Positions 8,282 through 16,444 of a stretch of DNA of 64,000 nucleotides are shown here, piece after piece. The stretch is from assembly GCA_964244725.1 (NCBI GenBank), contig CAXTJQ010000012.1, positions 1-64,000 on the forward strand, given 5' to 3'. The stretch is from Kumtagia sp964244725. GTDB taxonomy: Bacteria > Pseudomonadota > Alphaproteobacteria > Rhizobiales > Rhizobiaceae. Position 1 is the stretch's first letter. Each line of letters starts with the position of its first letter. The position numbers and the translations under genes are program-made. Below the pieces are notes generated by a model. That model was not told the origin of the DNA. It made no database searches and was given only the letters and a program-made list of their open reading frames with translations.

Positions 8282-9168
8282 TGCAGACGATCATCGATTC
8301 GCATTTCCACATCTGGCGGCGGGCCGACCTGCCCTGGCTGCTCGGGCCGATGGTCCCGCGCATCTTCGGTCCCTACGAGCCGATCCGCCGCGACTATCCG
8401 ATCGGAGAGTTCCTCGCCGACAGCGACGGGTCCGGCGTCGAGAAGGCGGTCTACGTCCAGACGAACTGGGCCAGGGACCGCTACGAGGACGAGGTCGCCT
8501 GGGTGCAGCGCACCGCCGACGAGACCGGCTGGCCGCATGCGATCGTCGGCTACGCCGACATGAGCGCCGACGATGTCCAGCCGCAGCTCGACCGCCTGAA
8601 GAAATATCCGCTGCTGCGCGGCGTGCGCATGCAGCTGCACTGGCACGAGACGCCGCAATATCGGTTCGCGACCGACGCGCGGCAGGTCGTCGATCCGAAC
8701 GTCCGCCGCAACGTCGGCCGGCTCGCCGGTTACGGCCTGTCGTTCGATCTCCAGCTTTTCCCGGGACAGATGCAGGACGGGGCCGAACTGGTCGGCGAGA
8801 ATCCCGGGACGGAATTCATCCTGACCCATGCCGGCATGCTGACCGACGATTCGCCTGCCGTCGTGGAGGAATGGAAGGCCGGCTTGCGCCACCTTTCGCC
8901 GTTCCCGAACCTCACCGCCAAACTTTCCGGGCTCGGCACATTCGCCCACCGCAACGATCCCGACCTGATTGCGCTGATCGTCGACGGCGCGGTCGAAATC
9001 CTTGGCGCCCGCCGCCTGATGTTCGGCTCGAATTTCCCGATCGAGAAATTGTGGACCGGCCATGCCGCGCTTGTCGCCGCGCACCGCGCGGCGGCCGGGC
9101 GCCACGGCCCGACCGCCGAGGCCGACATCTTCTGGAACACGGCCTCGCGCGTCTATCGGCTCGATTGA
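8281..9168 (+). CDS. Amidohydrolase-family (Amidohydro_2) hydrolase
   Basis: A 295-residue TIM-barrel hydrolase of the Amidohydro_2 group (fuconolactonase / dicarboxylate lactonase relatives). The metal-binding pattern DSHFHIW opens the protein, a second His is in LTHAGML, and the C-terminal signature is MFGSNFPIEKL. The start ATG shares one base with the stop of the VWA gene (TGATG), so it is co-translated. A lactonase or ring-opening hydrolase would suit a pathway in which the molybdenum enzyme hydroxylates an aromatic or heterocyclic substrate whose product is then opened. The substrate is not determined. Confidence 0.85.
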   Translation: MQTIIDSHFHIWRRADLPWLLGPMVPRIFGPYEPIRRDYPIGEFLADSDGSGVEKAVYVQTNWARDRYEDEVAWVQRTADETGWPHAIVGYADMSADDVQPQLDRLKKYPLLRGVRMQLHWHETPQYRFATDARQVVDPNVRRNVGRLAGYGLSFDLQLFPGQMQDGAELVGENPGTEFILTHAGMLTDDSPAVVEEWKAGLRHLSPFPNLTAKLSGLGTFAHRNDPDLIALIVDGAVEILGARRLMFGSNFPIEKLWTGHAALVAAHRAAAGRHGPTAEADIFWNTASRVYRLD

Positions 9169-9172
9169 ACCG

Positions 9173-9248
9173 TCAGCTTCCGTCGATCGCGCCTTTGATG
9201 GTCGCGATGTTGTGCTCCATCCTGTCGATATAGGTCAGCGTGCCGCCG
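9173..9248 (-). pseudogene. C-terminal remnant of a zinc ABC transporter substrate-binding protein
   Basis: Reading the minus strand, the last 20 or so codons before a TGA at 9175-9173 spell GGTLTYIDRMEHNIATIKG, which resembles the C-terminal helix of ZnuA/AztC-type metal-binding proteins. Nothing upstream in the same frame looks like the rest of such a protein. Instead the fragment abuts ATPase-like sequence, as if the permease and most of the binding-protein gene had been deleted. The assignment rests on a short match and on the presence of zur nearby. Confidence 0.5.
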
Positions 9249-9299
9249 GTGGCCGGCGCCGTCCGCCGGGTTGTCGTCGTGGGAATGGCCTGGGGCGCG

Positions 9300-9609
9300 A
9301 TGGTCGCGGTCGTCGGAGTCGCACCAGGGCGCATCGTCGTCGATGGCTTGGTGGAAGCGGCGGGCGCAACAGATTCCGGGCCGAAAGCGCAGGGCGCGTC
9401 CCGCCCCAGGCGACCGGACGGCGGGCGAGCAGAAGCGTCCCTGGGAAATGCCGCCGGACGAGGTCATAGTCGTGGACGACCACCAGCACGGTGCGGGCCT
9501 CGCCGCGCCTGCGCTCGGTCAGGGCGAGGCGGTCGACGAGCGGACGGGAATCGTACCGCGTTGGACGGTTCGTCGAGCAGGATCGTCCGCAGGGGCCGTC
9601 CCCCGTGCG
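9300..9609 (-). pseudogene. Remnant of a zinc ABC transporter ATPase (AztA/ZnuC-like), frameshifted and truncated
   Basis: On the minus strand one frame gives LRTILLDEPSNAV (Walker B). A second frame then gives LALTERRRGEARTVLVVVHD, continuing into YDLVRRHFPGTLLLAR (H-loop region), and the sequence drifts frame again towards the end. The Walker A and signature regions are absent. Order and orientation, an ATPase remnant divergent from zur with a binding-protein tail after it, fit a decayed aztABC/znu operon. The 502 bases between the amidohydrolase and zur hold these two remnants and the palindrome at 9621; no intact gene was found. Confidence 0.6.
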
Positions 9610-9620
9610 GGACGATGTGT

Positions 9621-9634
9621 GATGTTATTACATC
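9621..9634. promoter_or_regulatory. Zur-box-like palindrome
   Basis: GATGTTATTACATC has perfect GATGT/ACATC arms around a TATT core and contains ATGTTAT, the half-site typical of zinc uptake regulator boxes. It stands 37 bases before the zur start and next to the 5' end of the decayed divergent transporter, where an autoregulatory Zur operator is expected. Confidence 0.6.
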
Positions 9635-9670
9635 CTTGACTGCGCGTCCGGCAGGCGCAAAGAAGGAGAC

Positions 9671-10075
9671 ATGGACTTGGACAAGGCGCGGGACCTGACC
9701 AAAAACCAATCGCTCGTGCTCGGCGCGCTCGCGGCGACCGATGGCCCGCTTAGCGCCTATTCGTTGCTCGACCGGTTGCGCAACCACGGGTTTCGGGCGC
9801 CGCTGCAGGTCTACCGCGCGCTCGACAAGCTGATCGAGCGCGGCCTCGTGCACCGGCTGGAGAGCATCAATTCCTTCGTCGCCTGCGCCCATCCGCACGA
9901 TCACGCCCATGGCCTGATCGCCTTCGCGATCTGCGGCGATTGCGGGCAGGTCGACGAATTTTCCGACGATGTCGTCGAGGAGCGGCTCAAGGGTTGGGCC
10001 GGCGACCACGCTTTCAGGCTCGGCAAGACCACGATCGAGATGCGCGGCACCTGCGCCAACTGCGCGCCGCACTGA
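9671..10075 (+). CDS. zur: Fur-family zinc uptake regulator
   Basis: A 134-residue Fur-family repressor. The N-terminal winged helix includes PLSAYSLLDRLRNHGFRAPLQVYRALDKL. The C-terminal dimerisation domain holds the histidine-rich sensor HPHDHAHG and two CxxC pairs, CGDCG and CANC, that form the structural zinc site typical of Zur rather than iron-sensing Fur. GAAGGAGA at 9661-9668 precedes the ATG. Neighbouring remnants of a zinc importer and the palindrome at 9621 strengthen the Zur call. Its remaining targets must lie elsewhere, since the adjacent transporter is broken. Confidence 0.9.
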   Translation: MDLDKARDLTKNQSLVLGALAATDGPLSAYSLLDRLRNHGFRAPLQVYRALDKLIERGLVHRLESINSFVACAHPHDHAHGLIAFAICGDCGQVDEFSDDVVEERLKGWAGDHAFRLGKTTIEMRGTCANCAPH

Positions 10076-10150
10076 CGATCCGCCGCCGATTCACCGGACC
10101 TAAACGAACCCCGTACTACCGTCCCGCCGCTTGGCTCGAACCGCGACGGG

Positions 10151-10897
10151 ATGACGATGCTTGCTCTGGAAATCCGCGGCCTGCACAAGCGTTTCGACCG
10201 CCCCGCCGTCGACGGCCTGAACCTCGGCATACGCGCCGGCGAGTTCTACGCGCTGCTCGGCCCAAACGGCGCCGGCAAAACCACCACGCTGCGCATGGTC
10301 GCCGGCCTGCTTCAACCCGACCGCGGCGACATTTCGATCTTCGGGATCGACGCCAGGCGCGACCCGATCGCGGCCAAGAGGATCACGGCCTGGGTATCCG
10401 ACGAGCCGATGATCTACGACAAGCTGACGCCGCTCGAATATCTCGAATTCGTGGCCGGCCTGTGGGCGATCGCGCCGGCGGTCGCAGAATTGCGCGCGCG
10501 CGACCTCATCGAATGGCTGGGGCTCGCGCCGCACGCCGATACGCGCTGCGAGGGATTTTCCAAGGGCATGCGGCAGAAGGTGGCGCTTGCCGGCGCGCTG
10601 GTGCACGAACCGAGGCTGATCATCCTCGACGAGCCGCTGACCGGCCTCGACGCAGGGTCCGCCCGGCAAGTCAAGACGGTGCTGCTGGAACGGGTGCGGC
10701 AGGGCTGCACGATCATCATGACGACGCATATCCTCGAAGTCGCCGAGCGCATGGCCGAGCGCATCGGCGTCATCGCGGCCGGCCGGCTGATCGAGGAGGG
10801 CACGCTCGACGAGCTCAGGCAGCGCGCCGGCAAGGGCGATTCCAGTCTCGAGGATATTTTCCTCGACCTCGTCAATGCGCCGGACATCGCCGCATGA
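10151..10897 (+). CDS. ABC transporter ATP-binding protein
   Basis: A 248-residue ABC ATPase of the ABC-2/drug-export type. Walker A GPNGAGKTT lies near residue 37, the signature FSKGMRQKV near 137, and Walker B LIILDEPLTGLD near 157. It is coupled by ATGA overlap to a polytopic permease gene, forming a two-gene exporter. The substrate is unknown. It is not a good partner for the KpsM-like permease 2.6 kb further on, because it already overlaps its own permease and lacks KpsT-like features. The gap from zur is only 75 bases and holds nothing recognisable. Confidence 0.93.
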   Translation: MTMLALEIRGLHKRFDRPAVDGLNLGIRAGEFYALLGPNGAGKTTTLRMVAGLLQPDRGDISIFGIDARRDPIAAKRITAWVSDEPMIYDKLTPLEYLEFVAGLWAIAPAVAELRARDLIEWLGLAPHADTRCEGFSKGMRQKVALAGALVHEPRLIILDEPLTGLDAGSARQVKTVLLERVRQGCTIIMTTHILEVAERMAERIGVIAAGRLIEEGTLDELRQRAGKGDSSLEDIFLDLVNAPDIAA

Positions 10898-12417
10898 CCA
10901 GGGCCGCCTGGTTCGCGCGGCGCGAGGTGCGCCTGGCCTGGCGCGATCTCGTGGCGATGGTCACGGCGGGGCGGCGCGGCAGGCGCGAAATCGCCTTCGC
11001 CATATTCGCAGGCCTGGTCGCGCTGATGCATTTCGTCGCCTGGAAAATCGTGGGCCCCTATGCCGACGTGACGTTTCCTCCCGACCGCCCCACATTGCTG
11101 GTGGTGACCGGAACCGGCTTCCTGGCCTGGACGGTGATGATCTCGCAAGCGATGGAGTCCGTGACGCGGGCCTTCTATGCGCGCGCCGACCTCGACCTGC
11201 TCCTGTCGTCGCCGGCGCCGGTGAGGACGATCTTCGTCTTCCGCATCGCGGCGATCGGCCTGACGACTTCGCTCCTGGCGCTGGCGCTGATCGGCCCTTT
11301 CGTCAACGCGCTCGCGGTGGCCGGCGGGCCGCACTGGCTCGCGGCCTATGGCGTGCTGCTGGCGATGGCCGCGACCGCCACGGCGTTGGCGATCGGGATG
11401 ACCCTCCTGCTCTTCCGTCTGCTCGGCGCCAAGCGGACGCGTTTCATCGCGCAGGTCGTGGCGGCCGTGGTCGGCGCGGCGTTCGTGATCGGCGTCCAGG
11501 CGATCTCGATCTTCGCCTATGGCAGCCTGTCACGCTTCGACGCATTCCTCTCGCAATCCGTCGTGAGCCTCGCGCCGCCCTCGGAAAGCCTGTTCTGGTT
11601 GCCGGCGCGCGCCGCGATGGGCGACTACGGGGCGCTCGCCACAGTCGTCGGCGCGGGCCTGGCGCTGTTTTGCCTCGCAGTACTGGCCGCCTCCCGGCGC
11701 TTCGGCCAGTTCGCGACCGCGGCGGCCAGCCTCGGCATGCGCAGCATGCGCGAGAAGGCGCGGACCGTGTTCCGGAGCCGCTCGGCGGCGTCGGCGCTCC
11801 GGCGCAAGGAGTGGACGCTGCTGACGCGCGATCCATGGCTCGTCTCACAGACCATGATGCAGGTGCTCTATCTGATCCCACCGGGTCTGCTGCTCTGGCG
11901 CAACTACGGCGAGAGGGCCGGCGGACTGGCGATCCTCGCTCCGGTTCTGGTGATGGCGGCGGGCCAGCTCGCGGGCGGCCTCGCCTGGCTCGCGATCTCG
12001 GGCGAGGATGCGCCCGATCTGGTGTCGACCGCCCCCCTGCGGCGCAGCGCGGTGCTGCGCGCCAAGATCGAGGCCGTGCTCGGCGCTGTCGCCATCGTCC
12101 TCAGCCCGATCGTACTGGCGCTCGCCACCGCATCGCTGTGGATCGCGATGATCACCACCATCGGGGTCTTCGCCGCCTCAGCCTCGGCGACCGCGATTCA
12201 GATGATCTTCCGGTCGCCGGCGCGGCGCAGCCACATGCGGCGGCGCCACACGGCGTCGCGCGTCGCGACCTTCGCCGAGGCGTTCTCGTCGATCGGATGG
12301 GCGGGAACGGCGGGCCTTGCGGTCGCCGGCAATCCGCTGGCCGCGGTCGCCGCCGCCATGGCGCTGACGATCGTCGGCGCGGCCGGGCTCATGCGGCCAA
12401 GGCAGGCCGCCGCCTGA
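10894..12417 (+). CDS. ABC transporter permease, polytopic membrane protein
   Basis: A 507-residue integral membrane protein with about eleven or twelve hydrophobic segments, beginning with an N-terminal amphipathic stretch and IAFAIFAGLVALMHFVAW near residue 35. It resembles large ABC-2-like exporter permeases. A charged cytoplasmic stretch (residues about 285-320) divides it into two halves. The ATG overlaps the stop of the ATPase gene by ATGA, so the two form one transporter. No substrate can be read from the sequence. Confidence 0.85.
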   Translation: MTRAAWFARREVRLAWRDLVAMVTAGRRGRREIAFAIFAGLVALMHFVAWKIVGPYADVTFPPDRPTLLVVTGTGFLAWTVMISQAMESVTRAFYARADLDLLLSSPAPVRTIFVFRIAAIGLTTSLLALALIGPFVNALAVAGGPHWLAAYGVLLAMAATATALAIGMTLLLFRLLGAKRTRFIAQVVAAVVGAAFVIGVQAISIFAYGSLSRFDAFLSQSVVSLAPPSESLFWLPARAAMGDYGALATVVGAGLALFCLAVLAASRRFGQFATAAASLGMRSMREKARTVFRSRSAASALRRKEWTLLTRDPWLVSQTMMQVLYLIPPGLLLWRNYGERAGGLAILAPVLVMAAGQLAGGLAWLAISGEDAPDLVSTAPLRRSAVLRAKIEAVLGAVAIVLSPIVLALATASLWIAMITTIGVFAASASATAIQMIFRSPARRSHMRRRHTASRVATFAEAFSSIGWAGTAGLAVAGNPLAAVAAAMALTIVGAAGLMRPRQAAA

Positions 12418-12526
12418 GCCGGACCGGATCTCGGCCTGTCCGCTCTCTTGACACGACCGTTGGCGGGCGGCTTAAACGCGCGAAGTCTGGCAACCAGCCA
12501 CGGCGGCGTCTGACCGGGAGAAGCGG

Positions 12527-13339
12527 GTGAAGTGGAACTCCGAATATGTGCGCAGGAAATACGGGTTTCAGTTTCTGGGCCGCGACGGCGTCTACTATCC
12601 CTGCAAGGACGCCAAACGGCTGATCGTCTCCTTTTCTTCCATGGGCAAGGACCGCTACGACCGCTACAGTTGGTTCTGGCAGGAGGACGAGGTCTGGCCG
12701 GAGACCGCCTATCTCTTCATCAAGGACGACGATTTCCAGTATTTTCTCGGTAACGACGCCAAGCCGTTGTTCCAGACGTTCCGCAAACTCATCCTGCGTT
12801 TCATGGACATGTCGGGCGTGGGAGCGCAGCAGGTGTTCACCATCGGCGGGTCGATGGGCGGCTATGCGGCGATCTACTATGCCAGCGTCATGCAATTGAA
12901 CGGCGCGCTGATGACCAATCCGCAGCTCGACTACGCCAGCGCGCGCGCGCATCAATACCAAAACTGGGAAAGACAAATCCGCAGCACCGGCGCGGAGTGG
13001 TACGACATCGCGGAGTTCGTCCACAAATGGCCGGCGATGCCGAACGTCTACATCGAGTACGGCAATTATCGCGCCGACAAGATCGCCGCCGAAAAGCTTA
13101 TCGAAGCCCTCAGCCAGGCGCCGAACAGCCTGTTCATCGTCCGCAAGACCGACTGGTCGGTCCATGCCGTCAATTCGCTGTCCAAGACGACCATCGAAAG
13201 CGTGATCCGGCTGTTCGAAAATCACGGTTTTGGCGAGACGGGTCCGGCGCGGGGACCGAAGCCCGAGAACGCGGATATTCCCGTCGCCGAGCTTGAGGCA
13301 GCCGAGGAAGCCGACAACCTCGGCAGCAGATTCAGATGA
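12527..13339 (+). CDS. Alpha/beta-hydrolase-like protein of the glycan locus (paralogue A)
   Basis: A 270-residue protein beginning at GTG with GGGAG 6 bases upstream. It shows a probable alpha/beta-hydrolase nucleophile elbow GGSMGG near residue 108 and a preceding SFSSMGKDRYDRYSWF motif near residue 34. A late His in SVHAVNS may complete a triad. The gene at 14476 encodes a paralogue with the same two motifs, and the KpsM-like permease lies between them. Proteins of this look occur in capsule loci (the CpsF/XcbB group and acyl- or glycan-modifying esterases), but the activity is not established. A role in glycan modification or release is inferred. Confidence 0.65.
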   Translation: MKWNSEYVRRKYGFQFLGRDGVYYPCKDAKRLIVSFSSMGKDRYDRYSWFWQEDEVWPETAYLFIKDDDFQYFLGNDAKPLFQTFRKLILRFMDMSGVGAQQVFTIGGSMGGYAAIYYASVMQLNGALMTNPQLDYASARAHQYQNWERQIRSTGAEWYDIAEFVHKWPAMPNVYIEYGNYRADKIAAEKLIEALSQAPNSLFIVRKTDWSVHAVNSLSKTTIESVIRLFENHGFGETGPARGPKPENADIPVAELEAAEEADNLGSRFR

Positions 13340-13491
13340 TGATCCCGGATCGAGGCGCAATCCGCCGCCGATGCCGAATCTCAAAAACGTCGCAGTTGCG
13401 AGGCACCACCGCATGACGATCCGTCGCGGGCGCGATCCCTCCTCGGATCCGCGCCGGATGACCCCGGGGGTCGCATCCCGATAGCTGGAAC

Positions 13492-14286
13492 ATGCCCGTG
13501 ACAAGCTTGAAATCTTCGCTGCGAGCGTTGCGCGAACGCAAGGACGTCATGCTCGCCGTCATGCTGCGCGATATGCGCACACGGTTCTTCAACCACGGCC
13601 TGGGGTTCCTGATCGTGCCGCTTTGGCCGCTGGCGCATCTTCTCGCGCTGCTTGCGATCTACAATTTCGGCGGACGGCGCGCGCCATACGGCACGGGGCT
13701 CCGCCTGTTCTTCGTGACCGGGCTGATCCCCACTCTCTCCTTTGTCTACGTATCACGCTTCATGGCCATCTCGATCCTGGCCAACAAGAACATGATGGCG
13801 TTCCCGATCGTCAAGCCGATCGACATCATGGGCGCCCGCGCGGCGCTTGAAATGGTCGGATCCTGCCTGATGGTGGCAATGGTCTTCATCTTTCTGCTGG
13901 TCGTCGGCGACAATCCGGTCCCCTACGACATTCCAGAAGCGGTGAGCGCATTCTTCGCCGTCCTTCTCCTCGCGGTGGGCGTCGGCTCGGTGGTCAGCGT
14001 GCTGGTCATGACGAACTACCTGCTGATGACGGCCTATTCGCTCTTCATGATCCTGATGTACATCCTATCGGGCACTCTGTTCGTCGTATCCAGCCTGCCT
14101 GCGCCGCTCATCAAGATTCTGAGCTGGAACCCGGTATTGCACTGCGTCGAATGGATGCGCACAGCGTATTTCCCGAGTTATCCAACCCAGGTGCTGGACA
14201 AGGGCTATCCGATCAAGTTCGCTCTGTGCTCGCTTTTGCTCGGGCTTCTCCTGGAACGCGTCCTGCGCCGGTATATCTTCGAATAG
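13492..14286 (+). CDS. KpsM-like ABC-2 polysaccharide export permease
   Basis: A 264-residue ABC-2 permease. The N-terminal stretch RDMRTRFFNHGLGFLIVPLWP is typical of capsule and O-antigen exporters (KpsM, Wzm, RkpT), and about six membrane helices follow. It ends with the basic pattern LERVLRRYIFE seen in the KpsM group. It would export a lipid-linked polysaccharide across the inner membrane, but it needs a KpsT ATPase, and none lies in this window. Gaps of 152 and 189 bases separate it from its neighbours. Confidence 0.88.
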   Translation: MPVTSLKSSLRALRERKDVMLAVMLRDMRTRFFNHGLGFLIVPLWPLAHLLALLAIYNFGGRRAPYGTGLRLFFVTGLIPTLSFVYVSRFMAISILANKNMMAFPIVKPIDIMGARAALEMVGSCLMVAMVFIFLLVVGDNPVPYDIPEAVSAFFAVLLLAVGVGSVVSVLVMTNYLLMTAYSLFMILMYILSGTLFVVSSLPAPLIKILSWNPVLHCVEWMRTAYFPSYPTQVLDKGYPIKFALCSLLLGLLLERVLRRYIFE

Positions 14287-14475
14287 GCGCGGTTTTGACG
14301 GCGCGTCGCGGCGCGAAATCCGTGGACACCGGCGTCGGCCAGACTTTCCCACTTGTTTTGCGGGCGCCGAAGCGGCTACAGGCGGCGACGGTCGGGTTCC
14401 CGACGATGATTCCGGCACATGGCTGCCAGGCTGATGTCGGCGCGTCCGACCCTTGGGCGAGCAGGTTGGGCCGGA

Positions 14476-15183
14476 ATGGACCTGGACGACGATTTTCTGA
14501 AGGCAAGCGCGATCGGCGACGACGCGATCGACATGATCGCGTGGGCCGATCCCGATCCGGTCATCGCCGTCATCAATTTTTCGAGCATGAATCCCGGCAA
14601 GTACGAGCGCTGGTCCTGGTTCAGGAACTCGGACCTGCCTTACGCCGCCGTCTATATATCGCTCAAGGACGAGGACCAGCACTACTACCTCGGCACTCCG
14701 GCCAAGCCCTTGGCCGCCCGCCGGCAAGCGATGATCGAGACGGTGCTGGCGCGGCATGCGATGCCGCCCGACAAGGTGATCGCGATCGGCTCGTCGATGG
14801 GCGGCAACGCGGCGCTCCGCTATGGCTTCACGATGGGCTTCGGGGCGGTGATCACGATCAATCCGCAGGTCGATCTCGAAAGCGCCAAACTGCACAGTTC
14901 CGACCTCTGGAGCCGCAAGATGTTGGAGGCCGACTGGCGCGATCTCGATCTCGCGGTGCGGGGCGCCATGCATGCGCCGGCCGTGCTGCTGCGGTTCGGC
15001 GCCTACGATGCCGACCGGAACGCGGCCCTGCGGCTCAAAGCCGCCTTCGATAGCCGCAATGTGCGCTACCGCATCGAACTGGACGAGTCGCTGGAACACG
15101 GCTGGGCAGGCATGAAGGCCACGCGGCTGCTCGACCTGGTCGGCCGGTTCTCTTCCGTAGGGCCATCGGCCGTTCTTGGATGA
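14476..15183 (+). CDS. Alpha/beta-hydrolase-like protein of the glycan locus (paralogue B)
   Basis: A 235-residue paralogue of the protein at 12527. It shares INFSSMNPGKYERWSWF near residue 33, a nucleophile elbow IGSSMGGNAALRYG near residue 109, and a late LEHGWAG that offers a catalytic His. The ATG at 14476 is preferred because it gives the same distance to the FSSM motif as in paralogue A; an upstream ATG at 14419 in the same frame is possible. The pair bracket the export permease. Function is unknown; an esterase or transacylase acting on the exported glycan is a guess from fold and context. Confidence 0.65.
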   Translation: MDLDDDFLKASAIGDDAIDMIAWADPDPVIAVINFSSMNPGKYERWSWFRNSDLPYAAVYISLKDEDQHYYLGTPAKPLAARRQAMIETVLARHAMPPDKVIAIGSSMGGNAALRYGFTMGFGAVITINPQVDLESAKLHSSDLWSRKMLEADWRDLDLAVRGAMHAPAVLLRFGAYDADRNAALRLKAAFDSRNVRYRIELDESLEHGWAGMKATRLLDLVGRFSSVGPSAVLG

Positions 15184-15227
15184 TGGCGCACGGTCGCTCG
15201 ACGCCGATGCGCGTCCCCGCAAGCCGG

Positions 15228-15283
15228 CAAAACGTTACCGACAAAGAATCGCCGGGACGCCGACGCGCGGACAAAATGTTGCC
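15228..15283. repeat. Two 12-bp direct repeats CAAAAYGTTRCC
   Basis: CAAAACGTTACC (15228-15239) and CAAAATGTTGCC (15272-15283) lie 44 bases apart, about four helical turns, in the 217-base gap before the galectin-like gene. A weaker third copy (CAAAAACGGTTGACC) follows at about 15295. The region is less GC-rich than its flanks and may hold the promoter and a regulator site. Confidence 0.35.
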
Positions 15284-15400
15284 ACGCTGCTCGACAAAAA
15301 CGGTTGACCGGACGGGGGATCATCTTCAAAAACGGCGCGCGGCCATTCGGCCGGGACGCGCGGGTATCCGCTCTCGCGCTCCGAAGCTTGCGAGTGAACC

Positions 15401-16444
15401 ATGGGCGTTTTTCCGATCGTCGATTCCAGCGCGCTCTTCGAGTTCGTGCTGCCTGCCGTCAGCGACCAGATCCAGCCCTTGATCAACTTCGTCGACGAGG
15501 CCAGGAACGACTTCGTCCTCCACATCTCCTTTCGCATCGCCGACGGACATATCGTCGTCAATTCCCTGTACGACAGCTTTTGGCGGGAGCAATTCGAACT
15601 GCCGCGCGACTACTCCATGCCCGGCGCCAACGCCATCTCCGTGCAACTGACCGACGACAACACGGCTATCCTTTCGACGGCGGGTCACGAGCCCTTCGTC
15701 TACGCGCCGCCCGAGGGCTGTGCGCTGAAGAGCGCCAACACGATCCGGTTCAGCGACACGATCAAGGTCTTCACCGCGTTGAAGATCGTGGACGATTCAG
15801 CGCTCGGCCTCGACGCGGACGAAAGCGGTTCGGTGGCTGAACCATCGACGGCCGCTGCCGCCCCGATGCGGCGGAGCAACGGCCACGTCATGATCGTGGG
15901 CAGCGCGCCCTCGATCGCGGCCGAAAAGCAGCGGATCGCGAATTTCAAAGGCGATCTCTGGGCTCTCAACGACTCGCTGTTCTGGCTGGAGGAGAACGGT
16001 TTCGCCGCGGAGCGGCTGTTCGTCAACGACAGCCGGTTCATCCGCAAGAGCGCCGAAGCGCTGCGGCGGTCGCCCGTCGCGAGCATCGTCACGCTCGACC
16101 GCGTCGACATCAGCGCCATTCCCGACCTCGCCGGCAAGATCACACTTCTGGAAACGCTCGGACGCGACGGTTTTTCCAACGACCTCGGCCGGGTCTTCCA
16201 CGGCTGTTCGGTCTTTGCGAGCGCCCTGCAATGCGCCGCCGCCATGGGTTACCGCGCGATATCGACCGTCGGCGTCATGTTCCCGCTGCCATCCGCCTAT
16301 GCCCGCATCGACGGGCGGGCCACCCTGCCGGAATTCGTGCATGACAAGCAGTTGCACAATATGCAGCGGGCGATGGGCTATTTCCGTTCCAAGGGCATTC
16401 CCGTCGACGTGGCCGAGAAGACCTCCAACCTCAATTTCCTGTGA
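15401..16444 (+). CDS. Galectin-like domain fused to a putative glycosyltransferase-like (VGSAPS) domain
   Basis: A 347-residue two-domain protein. Residues about 15-130 show a galectin-like signature: H41 and R45 in LHISFR, N54 in IVVNS, and W61-R-E in FWREQF, in the order of the sugar-binding His, Arg, Asn, Trp and Glu of galectins. Residues about 160-347 form a Rossmann-like domain opening with VMIVGSAPSI, similar to the GxGPS-type motif of DUF115/GT42-like enzymes. The likely role is recognition plus transfer or modification of a glycan. The galectin reading comes from motif spacing, not a search. It overlaps the next gene by GTGA. Confidence 0.6.
   Translation: MGVFPIVDSSALFEFVLPAVSDQIQPLINFVDEARNDFVLHISFRIADGHIVVNSLYDSFWREQFELPRDYSMPGANAISVQLTDDNTAILSTAGHEPFVYAPPEGCALKSANTIRFSDTIKVFTALKIVDDSALGLDADESGSVAEPSTAAAAPMRRSNGHVMIVGSAPSIAAEKQRIANFKGDLWALNDSLFWLEENGFAAERLFVNDSRFIRKSAEALRRSPVASIVTLDRVDISAIPDLAGKITLLETLGRDGFSNDLGRVFHGCSVFASALQCAAAMGYRAISTVGVMFPLPSAYARIDGRATLPEFVHDKQLHNMQRAMGYFRSKGIPVDVAEKTSNLNFL

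Noticed and set aside
10151..10897. KpsT partner for the KpsM-like permease
   Set aside because: It overlaps its own large permease gene and sits 2.6 kb away with an unrelated gene between.
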